49,949 nucleotides of DNA from CAZDAM01 sp964503595 (lineage in GTDB: Bacteria; Muiribacteriota; UBA6191), in NCBI GenBank assembly GCA_964503595.1, contig CAZDAM010000010.1, positions 1 through 49,949 on the forward strand, given 5' to 3'. Below are positions 33,279 through 41,988 of the stretch, piece by piece (the stretch's first letter is position 1; each line of letters starts with the position of its first letter). The position numbers and the translations under genes are program-made. A model generated the notes under the pieces. It had not been told where the DNA came from. It was given only the letters and a program-made list of their open reading frames with translations, and did not search any database.

Positions 33279-34730
33279 CTAATCCTTCCAGAAAACCGGT
33301 GTAAAGAGAACAGCCAAAGTTAGTATTTCAAGACGGCCAAGAAGCATCAAAAAGGATAGAATCCATTTTGCAAATGTAGTCAGATGAGCAAAGTTATCGG
33401 TAGGACCGACAAGTCCCAGGCCAGGACCGATATTTGCCAGGCAGGTAGCACTGGCCGAACTGGCTGTGATCAGATCTGCCCCGGTGGCACAGATTGCAAT
33501 CGTTCCAAGAGCAAAACAACCGACGTAAAGGACCACAAAGCCCAAAACTCCGAAGATCACCTGATTCTGGACGATCTGTCCGTTGATTCTGACATGGCTG
33601 ACGGCCTGGGGATGGATCAGCAGGTTTAGCTGTTGGTAGGTAAATTTAGCCAGAATGATATGACGGATGATTTTTACGCCTCCGGCGGTGGAGCCGGCAC
33701 AGGCTCCGATGAATAAGATACAGAAAATAATCGCCTGCCCGGCCATTGGCCAGGTTTCATAATCACTGAGTCCGAAGCCAGTGGATGTATAGGTGGCGCT
33801 GACTGTGAAAGCGACGTCGGTGATGCAGTCAGACAAGCTGTCGTAACAGCCGGTGAACATCAGCATGGCACAGAGAATTCCGGTTGTAATCAAAAGAAGA
33901 TAGAGAAAGGTTCTGGTTTCGGCATCAGACAGAACCTTGTGAAATTTGCCGTGGATGATGTGGTAGTGCATATAATAATTCATACCAGCCAGAGTCATGA
34001 AAATGGTAATGACCCAGCGGATAAAGGGACTTTCGAAGTAAGCCAGAGAAGCATTTTTGGTGGAAAATCCACCTGATGATACAGTGGCAAAGGCGTGGCA
34101 GATGGCATCAAAGAGTCCCATACCTCCCATCAGTAAAAGAAGAATCAGGGCTCCGGTCATGCCGGCATAGAGTCTCCAGAGGATCTGGGCGGTATCCCGA
34201 ACCCTGGGAGTGAGCTTGTCATCATCTGAGGGGCCGGAAACTTCAGCCTTGAACATTTCCATGCCCCCGATGCCAAGAAAAGGCAGGACAGCCAGCCCCA
34301 GAACAATAATCCCCATTCCTCCCATCAGATGGATGGTGGCGCGCCACATCAGAATGCCATGGGAATGAGCCTCGATATCGGTCAGAATACTAGCCCCGGT
34401 GGTTGTCAGTCCGCTCATGGCCTCAAAATAGGCGTCGGTGTAGGAGAGGCTGGAGCTTGAGAGAGTAAAGGGCAGTGCACCGAAAGCGGAAAAGAAAATC
34501 CAGGTCAGGCTGACGATGGCCAGTCCCTCGCGGATCCCGACCTGGGGATGCTCGTGTCGAAACATGCGATCCAGGAGAGCTCCTACCCCTACGGTGAGCA
34601 GAAAGGTTTTCAGAAAAGCCCAACAGTCCGATTCCATGTAGATCAGGGCGGTCAGAAATGGAAGGAGCATGGAAAGGGAAAACCCCATCAGAAGACGGCC
34701 CAGAAAACAAGCAACAACGGTATAACGCAT
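33279..34730 (-). CDS. trkH: potassium uptake channel subunit TrkH
   Basis: TrkH is the membrane channel of the Trk/Ktr K+ uptake system. The ATG at 34730 gives 483 residues and lies four bases after the trkA stop. About ten hydrophobic segments carry four pore-loop motifs: LTTTGASIL, ATVSSGGFSTKNAS, TYTSTGFGLSDY and LANIGPGLGL. GACAGSTAGGVKI lies between the third and fourth. The Gly in the third and fourth filter-like loops is conserved. Pairing with trkA on the same transcript confirms the system. No kdp or regulatory genes are nearby. Confidence 0.93.
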   Translation of the reverse strand: MRYTVVACFLGRLLMGFSLSMLLPFLTALIYMESDCWAFLKTFLLTVGVGALLDRMFRHEHPQVGIREGLAIVSLTWIFFSAFGALPFTLSSSSLSYTDAYFEAMSGLTTTGASILTDIEAHSHGILMWRATIHLMGGMGIIVLGLAVLPFLGIGGMEMFKAEVSGPSDDDKLTPRVRDTAQILWRLYAGMTGALILLLLMGGMGLFDAICHAFATVSSGGFSTKNASLAYFESPFIRWVITIFMTLAGMNYYMHYHIIHGKFHKVLSDAETRTFLYLLLITTGILCAMLMFTGCYDSLSDCITDVAFTVSATYTSTGFGLSDYETWPMAGQAIIFCILFIGACAGSTAGGVKIIRHIILAKFTYQQLNLLIHPQAVSHVRINGQIVQNQVIFGVLGFVVLYVGCFALGTIAICATGADLITASSASATCLANIGPGLGLVGPTDNFAHLTTFAKWILSFLMLLGRLEILTLAVLFTPVFWKD

Positions 34731-34734
34731 GGAG

Positions 34735-36129
34735 TCAGGAACCGTGAATGAAGGAGCGGGCCTTCTCAATTCTGTCTTTGACGGTGAAGAGAATGACCCG
34801 ATCTCCGGCCTGAATTATGGTCTCTCCACTGGCGACTTCAAACTCGGGTTCGCCTCGAAACAGGCTGAAGCTCTTACGTTTGAGCCGCCCCCCGATCATG
34901 ACTCCCTCGGGAAGACCGATTTCCCGAAGGGGGCCCGCGGTCAGGGGGGAGCCTTCTTCTACTGTGAAGTCATAGGCTTCAAGCTGATCACTTTTGAAAG
35001 CAATGGCCGTTTCGATATTTTCCACAATTCTGGTAATGGCCGAAATGGCGGCGGCTTTTGGACTGATGGCAGCGTCAATACCTAGATTGGGAAGCATGTT
35101 GACGTACTCTCTTTGCTGAACCAGACAGTAGGACTTCTGGGCTCCCAGCTGTTTGGCGTGGATGCCCATCAGGATGTTTTTCTCTTCACTCCGGGTAGCG
35201 GTAATGAAGGCTTCACAGTTATCAACCCGCTCTGCTTTCAGAAGTGAGGCATCCGAGCCCGAAGCATGCAGAACCATGGCTTTTTCGAGCTGGCTGGAAA
35301 GAATTTCGCATTTGTGGCGATCCTCTTCGATGACCTTGACCTTCATGACGCCTTCAAGCCGTTTGGCAATCCTCAAGGCCAGGGAGCCGCCTCCTACCAG
35401 AATGCAGGTTTTGCTGTTATGGACATGATTGGAGCCGGTGAAGGCTTCTACATCTTTTCTGGAGCCGACGATGTAGGCTATATCGCCGGACTCAATCGTT
35501 TTCTGGCCATCGGCAATGATGGTTCTGAGCTCTTTTTTCTCGTCGGTTTCCGAAGTCTTTTCATAGCGCTCGATGGCGGCAATCTTCAGGTGAGTTCCGA
35601 ATTTTTCCACCTGCTTCAGGTCCCCTACTGCTTTCCCTGTAAGAGGCCCGTCTTCGGTGATGCGATAGGCAATGCAGGCAGCCTGACCCCCGGCAAAATA
35701 CTGCACATCGGAAGTGTTTCTAAGGTCAAACAGCCTTAGGAATTCTTCTGCGGCAGCCTCTTCCGGATTGATGATGTCATGGAAGATATCTCCCTTGAGG
35801 CGGACAGGGTAGTGATGGAAGAAATCCTGAGTGACGAGTTTGGCAATCCGTCTTTGGACATTGTATTCCCTAGCAACCAGCCCCGTTACGATATTGGCAT
35901 GATCGTCATTGGTCATGGCCAGAAGCATATCGGCTTTTTCCAGGCCTGCTTCTAGGAGAACCTCGGCTGAGGTGGCGCTGCCCAGAACAGTTTTGCAGTC
36001 GTAGCTTTTGGCGATGGTATGGATTTTATCCGGGTCACGGTCCACAAAAGCGATTTCGTGTCCCATGGCCTGAATCTTTTCAGCTGCTCCGAGCCCGAAG
36101 CTGCCTGCGCCGGTAATGATTACATACAT
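34735..36129 (-). CDS. trkA: K+ transport regulatory subunit TrkA (two RCK repeats)
   Basis: TrkA is the cytoplasmic gating ring subunit that binds NAD(H) and nucleotides. The 464 residues hold two TrkA_N/TrkA_C repeats. The first starts VIITGAGSFGLGAAEKI, with FVDRDPDK supplying the acidic residue after strand 2. The second starts ILVGGGSLALRIAKRL, with VIEEDRHK. The second glycine motif is G-G-G-x-L-A and differs slightly from the classical GxGxxG. The C-terminal TrkA_C domain ends with VILFTVKDRIEK. It precedes trkH by four bases and heads the long minus-strand run. Confidence 0.94.
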   Translation of the reverse strand: MYVIITGAGSFGLGAAEKIQAMGHEIAFVDRDPDKIHTIAKSYDCKTVLGSATSAEVLLEAGLEKADMLLAMTNDDHANIVTGLVAREYNVQRRIAKLVTQDFFHHYPVRLKGDIFHDIINPEEAAAEEFLRLFDLRNTSDVQYFAGGQAACIAYRITEDGPLTGKAVGDLKQVEKFGTHLKIAAIERYEKTSETDEKKELRTIIADGQKTIESGDIAYIVGSRKDVEAFTGSNHVHNSKTCILVGGGSLALRIAKRLEGVMKVKVIEEDRHKCEILSSQLEKAMVLHASGSDASLLKAERVDNCEAFITATRSEEKNILMGIHAKQLGAQKSYCLVQQREYVNMLPNLGIDAAISPKAAAISAITRIVENIETAIAFKSDQLEAYDFTVEEGSPLTAGPLREIGLPEGVMIGGRLKRKSFSLFRGEPEFEVASGETIIQAGDRVILFTVKDRIEKARSFIHGS

Positions 36130-36293
36130 TCAGAATCCATACTCAGAGGTTTGTCCCGTGGACTTCAAAAGCAGAGATGCTACCCCTTTGTTCTGCTGAT
36201 TGCAAGATGACGGATTTGTTGCAACCTTTGGAGAACTTTATGCGTATGGATCAGCGAGACACCATCTGCCTTAGTTCAGTGGAGGAGGCCGGC

Positions 36294-39200
36294 ATGGCTC
36301 TGTGGCGAAAAACAGCAATCTTATTATCTGTGCTGACACTTCCTGTTCAGCATGTCTCGGCGGAAGCCGGTCCAAGCGCGACTGATATTGTGCAGACCGG
36401 GGCCCAGGGTGGTCAGGAGGCTCAGCCTCTTCCCCGTCCGGAGAGTCTGGCGATCTACGCCGAAATCCGTCAGAGACTGACTCAGGGTTTTGATGAAGGC
36501 GCGGCAACAGCCAATAAAGGCGCCTTTAAAGCCTGGGTGGAAAATTCCCGCAATTCCGGATTCACGGCAGTCCATCTGACCCGCTATGATGTGCGCTCTC
36601 TTCGGGCTTTCAAGGAGGAGCTGCGGTCTGGAACCTTCCTGAACTGGCTGATGGAGCGATCCGGTATGGACCGTGAGTCGCTGGGGCGTCTGCTTCGCAA
36701 AAAAATCGAGAAGCTGAACCGGGAAACCCAGAGAGAAAGAGAGTCCATTGACAGGGCTGCCCGCGAACTGAGAAGGAGACTGGCAGAATCTCCTTATGAA
36801 GAATCCCGCCGAAGCATCGAGAGAAGCCTTCAGGAAATCCGCATTCAGCAGGAAGCCCAGATGCTGGCCCATCAGCGCTTCAGTCGGCTCTCTCTGGAAG
36901 AAATTGCGGACGAAATCGACGGCTGGGCTATTGGCCGCTTCTTCTCTAATTTTAACGGCAGAATGGCTGAAGTGATGACCATTCTGACAGACAGCCTCCG
37001 CAACCGCTCGGATCGGCCTGAATTCAATGTTCAGGGGAAGCCGAATATTCTGGGGGAGCTTGAGCATCGTATCAATCTGATCAAGCAGAAGGCCCGGACA
37101 GCTTATGGTAATGATGAGCAGGGTGGCACAAATGCCGGTAATAAATATGCGGTAGCCTATGCCGTGTCCTGGTTCCTGAGCGGTTTGAGCAATGAAGAGG
37201 TTGAAGGGCTTGGTAATGGTGGGGATGGCGGAGCCGATGAGGTTCCGGGTGCCATCGATCAGGCCATTGCCATCATTGAAAATGCAGGAAGTACTTCAGG
37301 CGCTGGCACAGAGCAGCCGGATAATGGCGTGGACAGCGATAATACCGGTGGAGATGGAACCGACGCTTCCGGTGGTAATCTGAGTCAGAGCGATCTGAAC
37401 CGTGCCCAGCAGCAGATTCTGGTTGCTTTTGCATCGGAACTGAATCAGGTTCAGGCGATTCCCGAAATCGCGGGAGTGACCGTTCCTCAGCGCTCCAAGG
37501 ATGAATTTTTCCGTCATGTGAACCGCAAGGTCCATCTTCTTAGCCGTGCTGAAAGCCTCATGGAATCCGGCTTGCAGGCCATTGATGATCTGGTGGCCCA
37601 GGCTCAGGAAATGAATCATCCAAAGCTTGGGGAACTGACGACCCTTAGAACTGAGTTTGTCGGTCTTCAGGCCCAGGCAAACACTCTGAAAGAGCGACGT
37701 ATTCAGCAGTTGGGCCAGATCCGGGAAATCCTGCGTCTGAATGGTGCCGAAAATGTCGTCCCGGAAGAAATTGATGAACCGCAGGAAATGCGCCAGCTGG
37801 TTTTAAGGTTGAGCCGGGCTGAGATTTCCGAGAGCCAGCGCCGTGAGCTGGTGACTCTGGTTTCCGAGTATACAGTGACCAGTATTGAGTTGATGAGGAC
37901 TTATGTAGAGATGTATGCCAAGCTCAATGACCTGGTCGAGCTGGAAGATGAAATCACTGATGATTCCCAGAATGGCCCATCCGAAAAACTGGTTGCCGTT
38001 CTGGACTGGATTACCCGCTATAACCGGAATCGTACCACTCTCTGGAATGGCGTGAATTCCCGTTATGGAAGCTGGTATACCCGTGGGGATGAGGTTGCTC
38101 ACAACTACACGGAAGCGGCCCGGAATCTGCTGAAAATTGTGGAAACCTCCTTTGAGGATCAGAAGCATCTGTTCAACGCTTCCCAGGAACCGGATCTGGA
38201 TTCGGCCTCCTATACCCAGTGCTCTTCCTATATTCCCGGCTTCAATGCTGAATCCATGAAATTCCCGACCAGCAACCTGCATGCGGCTGTCAGTCCGATT
38301 GATGGGGAAGTGGATACGGACGATGAGCGCAGACTGGTTTGTCTTGCTGGCTATGAATACGAAATGAAGGGCCAGAACAACACTTATGAGCTCTTCAAAA
38401 TGAAAGATGGCTCGCCATCCAGCTTCGGCTTTCGAACCATTGGGGTGATTCAGTCCATGGGGGAGTCCCGAAGTTCTGTAGCTAGTGCCAGTACGGCTGA
38501 GCACAGCCTTCTGGAAGGTCTGTATGAAAACCTCGCATTCATGCGTGATCTGAATGACTATCTGGTAGCCTGGATCAAGCGTAACCTTGAGGAGCAGGGA
38601 GTTCAGGTTCGGGATGGGGCTGGTGAGACCAATGTGCGTGGAGCTTCGGCCAACCAGATTTCCTTAAGGGTTGCGGATCGAATCCTCTTTGATCACAACA
38701 AGTCTGATATCAAGGCTGAGGGACAGGCTGTTCTGGACAGGGTTGCCCGGGCTTTCAAGTTTGTGATTGAAAGGGACAGCACGATTCAGACTCTGTTTGA
38801 AAAAATCATCGTGGAAGGACATGCCAGCCCTCCGGGAACCCGCCGATTCAATCTGGATCTGTCGGATAAGCGGGCGGATGCGGTTGTGGAAGCCATGCGG
38901 GGTAGCGGAATTCCGGTTCCTCTGAATGCCCAGGCTTTCGGAGAAAGTCGTCCTCTGGATACAAATGGAGATCGGATTGAGTATCCTGAGAATGTCGATT
39001 GGAACCGCAATTTCCCGTCCAATCTGGATGAAGCTGCCTGCCGCCGGGTAGAGTTTGCCTTCAGTCTCAATATGCGTGAGATTGAAGAAATCCTGCGGGA
39101 AAAAGGTCAGCGCTATCATCGCCTGAGGGATCTCATCCGAGCGGCGTCTCCAACAGCGGAACTTCCTGGTGATTCAGCTCCTCAGGATCCAGCAACAAAT

Positions 39201-40202
39201 GATCCGATTTCGGATGCTGCCGACCCAACTGTTGTGGAAGACTCTGAAATCAGTGGTGAGGCCGGTGGAGACGGTTATGAAACCGAACCTGCTGCTCCCG
39301 CTACCGGGACTGAGGCCCAGCAGAGACTCAGAGCTGGCGGCTATCAGCAGCTGGACCAGTGGATTGGTTATCTCCATACAGCTGGCTGGCCTAATGATGA
39401 CAATGAGAATCCGGTGTATTACGGACCCGGTATCGGTTCCAGCAGCGCCAAACTGAGAGATGATGCAGCTCGGGGAATCCTGGCGGCTCATGATCAGCTT
39501 TTGGCGACGGATCCTGTCAGGGCGCGCGAATTCTGGTCCGTAATGGGAAAATATTTTGAAACTCCTCGTGGAAGTCTTGGTTCTGAAGTGCAAAGGGAAC
39601 AGGCTGGTATGGAGTTTGTTCCACGAGCCGTTCCCTATGAGTTATCAGGACCCCGGAACCGTCCTACCCGGACCAATCCGATCCGCGCAGATCTGGTTAG
39701 GGCCCGGGATATTGCGGCTCAGGCTGCTGGTGTAACGGCTCCGGCCGTATCAACAGTTCGTCTGGACCGCCCGGTTCAGGAGATCGATGCAGCGGCCTGG
39801 CAGAGTACGGCTGTTCGCAAGGTGGATCAGTGGGAAGCCTATCTTGGTCAGGTTGGCTGGGATGGTCAGGAAAATGCAATCTGGCACAATCCTCACTGGA
39901 TTGCAGTTAACCGGGTAGCTCTGCGTGAGAACTTTGCCGAAGAAATGATTCAGATTCACAATATCGTGATTATCAGAAGCCCGGAAAAAGCCGTAGAAAT
40001 GTGGGGCATTATCGGGAAGTACTTCCAGAATTCGGAGGGTACGGCTGGCAATGAGGTTCAAAGAACTTCGGTCAACACGGCCTTCACTCCACGGGAAGTC
40101 ATGTATGACCGCTCGGGAACAACACGTCGTCCGATCTGGACCAATCCGGTACAGGCAGATATGCGCCGTGTCTTTGAGTTGATTCGAGGCGTGCAGCTCT
40201 AA
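36294..40202 (+). CDS. large exported OmpA-family protein with duplicated C-terminal module
   Basis: GGAGGAGG lies five bases before the ATG at 36294; earlier in-frame ATGs lack a ribosome-binding site. The 1302 residues start with a signal peptide (AILLSVLTLPVQHVSA, cleavage after about residue 23). A long, highly charged coiled-coil-rich region runs to about 780. A Gly/Asp/Asn-rich linker lies near 305-365. The OmpA peptidoglycan-binding domain (about 790-930) has RVADRILFDHNKSDIK and IVEGHASPPG and ends RRVEFAFSLN. An acidic linker precedes two copies (about 1010-1143 and 1169-1302) of a ~125-residue module I do not recognise. It is followed two bases later by the HODM-like gene. The function is unknown, possibly structural cell-envelope attachment. 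Confidence 0.85.
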   Translation: MALWRKTAILLSVLTLPVQHVSAEAGPSATDIVQTGAQGGQEAQPLPRPESLAIYAEIRQRLTQGFDEGAATANKGAFKAWVENSRNSGFTAVHLTRYDVRSLRAFKEELRSGTFLNWLMERSGMDRESLGRLLRKKIEKLNRETQRERESIDRAARELRRRLAESPYEESRRSIERSLQEIRIQQEAQMLAHQRFSRLSLEEIADEIDGWAIGRFFSNFNGRMAEVMTILTDSLRNRSDRPEFNVQGKPNILGELEHRINLIKQKARTAYGNDEQGGTNAGNKYAVAYAVSWFLSGLSNEEVEGLGNGGDGGADEVPGAIDQAIAIIENAGSTSGAGTEQPDNGVDSDNTGGDGTDASGGNLSQSDLNRAQQQILVAFASELNQVQAIPEIAGVTVPQRSKDEFFRHVNRKVHLLSRAESLMESGLQAIDDLVAQAQEMNHPKLGELTTLRTEFVGLQAQANTLKERRIQQLGQIREILRLNGAENVVPEEIDEPQEMRQLVLRLSRAEISESQRRELVTLVSEYTVTSIELMRTYVEMYAKLNDLVELEDEITDDSQNGPSEKLVAVLDWITRYNRNRTTLWNGVNSRYGSWYTRGDEVAHNYTEAARNLLKIVETSFEDQKHLFNASQEPDLDSASYTQCSSYIPGFNAESMKFPTSNLHAAVSPIDGEVDTDDERRLVCLAGYEYEMKGQNNTYELFKMKDGSPSSFGFRTIGVIQSMGESRSSVASASTAEHSLLEGLYENLAFMRDLNDYLVAWIKRNLEEQGVQVRDGAGETNVRGASANQISLRVADRILFDHNKSDIKAEGQAVLDRVARAFKFVIERDSTIQTLFEKIIVEGHASPPGTRRFNLDLSDKRADAVVEAMRGSGIPVPLNAQAFGESRPLDTNGDRIEYPENVDWNRNFPSNLDEAACRRVEFAFSLNMREIEEILREKGQRYHRLRDLIRAASPTAELPGDSAPQDPATNDPISDAADPTVVEDSEISGEAGGDGYETEPAAPATGTEAQQRLRAGGYQQLDQWIGYLHTAGWPNDDNENPVYYGPGIGSSSAKLRDDAARGILAAHDQLLATDPVRAREFWSVMGKYFETPRGSLGSEVQREQAGMEFVPRAVPYELSGPRNRPTRTNPIRADLVRARDIAAQAAGVTAPAVSTVRLDRPVQEIDAAAWQSTAVRKVDQWEAYLGQVGWDGQENAIWHNPHWIAVNRVALRENFAEEMIQIHNIVIIRSPEKAVEMWGIIGKYFQNSEGTAGNEVQRTSVNTAFTPREVMYDRSGTTRRPIWTNPVQADMRRVFELIRGVQL

Positions 40203-40204
40203 GC

Positions 40205-41149
40205 ATGAAAGCCGTTTATCGGCCATGGGAGTCCGGTCGCTTTCGTATGGAACCAGGCCTTTCCCCTCTGGGAAAGGACTGGGGCAACGGGCGGGTGGAC
40301 TCTCTTGTTTTTCAGCTGGAAGAAGATGAGGAAACCTGCTGGCAGAACCGCTGGCAGGCCTATCAGGAAGAGGATTCAAAATACAGTGCCAACTTTTTAA
40401 GCCCAGCTGAATTCAGACTTGCGCTTGAGGTTTGCTGGAAACAGCTCTGCAAGGACTTTCCGGAACGTTTTTCCTTTCTGGAGGAATCCGGGAAAATTCT
40501 GCTTTTGGATCAGGAAAAGGAACGAAGCTACTCATTTTTTGGGGATCGTGCCTTCTTCAATGAAACCGAGCTCACAAATCCGATCTGGCTTCTGGCTTTT
40601 CCCGTATCTGAAGACTTTTCGATTATGCGCCTGGATAAAGCTTCAGCCACTGCTGTGGCAGGAGTGATTTCCTCTCCGAATCACTGGGATCCGCGGGAAA
40701 AGTTTGGTCAGGATTTTGCGGCGATCCATGCCCCGACTCCTCATATGGAAAAAATTCATTCTGCCCACTTCAAACTGATGTCCTCAGCTTTTCGGGGGGG
40801 GGCAAAAGTAAGGTTTGCCTGGGGCGTGGCAACAGATAATCGCTTGAATCATCACCCCATTCCCCCAGAAGGGTTGTCGAGGGCCGAATGGGCAGGAAGA
40901 AGTCTGCATCCTTCGGATCCACGTTTATGGCTTAGGGTGGAACGTCAGGTTCTGATGGGAATCCGGGAGCCGGATCTGGTACTTTTCACGATTCGCACCC
41001 GTTTTGTGGATGTGGCGGGACTTTCTTCTGACTCCATGGCTCTTCTGGTCCAGGCCATTGAGGACATGGATGTTCCGATTCTTGCCTACAAGGGTCTGAG
41101 TTCTCAGAAACAGGCTGTTTTGGACTGGATTCAGAAGAGGCGCAGCTGA
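40205..41149 (+). CDS. haem-dependent oxidative N-demethylase family protein (DUF3445)
   Basis: The 314 residues match the DUF3445/HODM family. It has FPVSEDFSIM and SPNHWDPREKFGQDFAAIHA. The tail has LRVERQVLMGIREPDLVLFT and then IRTRF. Characterised members use haem and oxygen to demethylate small alkylamines, and the paired subunits seen in some operons are absent here. It lies two bases after the OmpA-family gene, so it is probably co-transcribed, though no shared function is evident. The end overlaps the convergent SAM hydrolase-family gene by 19 bases. Confidence 0.82.
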   Translation: MKAVYRPWESGRFRMEPGLSPLGKDWGNGRVDSLVFQLEEDEETCWQNRWQAYQEEDSKYSANFLSPAEFRLALEVCWKQLCKDFPERFSFLEESGKILLLDQEKERSYSFFGDRAFFNETELTNPIWLLAFPVSEDFSIMRLDKASATAVAGVISSPNHWDPREKFGQDFAAIHAPTPHMEKIHSAHFKLMSSAFRGGAKVRFAWGVATDNRLNHHPIPPEGLSRAEWAGRSLHPSDPRLWLRVERQVLMGIREPDLVLFTIRTRFVDVAGLSSDSMALLVQAIEDMDVPILAYKGLSSQKQAVLDWIQKRRS

Positions 41150-41886
41150 ATTTCCATTAAGTTGGGCATTCTCTTCCGGGCGCTTGCATCCCGGCAGGCT
41201 ATTTCCAGACGGTTGGAGGAGCCAAACAGAGCTCCTAGTTGCTGAGGCATGAGTTCAGCATAGGTTTTGACCAGAGGAATGCTCTTTTCGCCAATCAGAA
41301 CCTCGATTCTGTCGGAATGCTCGCGTTTCCAGTTGGTAATGAGATTGCCAAAATGATCTGCATAAAGAACGGGAACCTGAAAATCTGTTTCCGTAATTCT
41401 ATGGTTTCTGAGGGGTTTCAGGAGGACGGGATCTTCAAAATACCGGGGGAATGTTTTGAGGGCATTTTGGGAATGGACTGCCAGAGATGCGGCCGCAGGA
41501 GCGAAAACATCCCGTCCATGGAAGGTTGAGCTTGAGTCGGTCGGGTATGGCAGGAGATGGATGTCCGGTCTATTTTTCACGGGGTAAATGGATGTAACCA
41601 GTCCGTTATCCGGGGCAATCAGGAAACGGTTTTTCAGAGAGATTGCAATCGGATGCCGGGAAGTTCCGACACCAGGGTCCACCACGGCCACAACAATGGC
41701 ATCCTCGGGAAGCCAGTCCCAGGCATCCTGAAGAAAGATTGAGCCCATCCTGATATTCTGGGGTTCGATTTCATGACATAGGTCTATTGTGGTTGCACCG
41801 GGAGCCAGGCTCTGAATCCTTGCTTTCATGATTCCCACGTAAATATCTCTGTGCCCAAAGTCGCTTAAAAGAAAGATGGGGCGCAT
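41131..41886 (-). CDS. SAM hydroxide adenosyltransferase family protein (DUF62)
   Basis: From the ATG at 41886 it has 251 residues. The conserved opening is IFLLSDFGHRDIYVGIMKAR, then TTIDLCHEIEPQNI, VVDPGVGTSRHPIAI, IAPDNGLVTS and STFHGRDVFAPAAASLA. LYADHFGNLITN comes before the C-terminal barrel. The family cleaves S-adenosylmethionine to adenosine and methionine with water as nucleophile. The halogenase variants differ in the active-site loop, and this sequence looks like the common hydrolase type. It is divergent from hutU. Confidence 0.9.
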   Translation of the reverse strand: MRPIFLLSDFGHRDIYVGIMKARIQSLAPGATTIDLCHEIEPQNIRMGSIFLQDAWDWLPEDAIVVAVVDPGVGTSRHPIAISLKNRFLIAPDNGLVTSIYPVKNRPDIHLLPYPTDSSSTFHGRDVFAPAAASLAVHSQNALKTFPRYFEDPVLLKPLRNHRITETDFQVPVLYADHFGNLITNWKREHSDRIEVLIGEKSIPLVKTYAELMPQQLGALFGSSNRLEIACRDASARKRMPNLMEIQLRLF

Positions 41887-41942
41887 GGAACCAGTATGGC
41901 GAAAACCCACATGAATTGGAAACAGCGTCCTCCTGATAGCTT

Positions 41943-41951
41943 TGGTATAAT
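41943..41951 (+). promoter_or_regulatory. extended -10 promoter of hutU
   Basis: TGGTATAAT is an extended -10 (TGn plus a perfect TATAAT). It ends 37 bp before the hutU ATG at 41989. No good -35 is visible, as expected for an extended -10 promoter. The in-frame ATG at 41896 lies upstream of it and was rejected as start. Confidence 0.6.
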
Positions 41952-41988
41952 CCGCCCGGAAAAACCAGCAGAAAAATACGGAGGATAT

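Noticed and set aside
41896..41988. N-terminal extension of hutU from ATG 41896
   Set aside because: It would include the extended -10 promoter, and urocanases do not have this extension; ATG 41989 has a strong ribosome-binding site.
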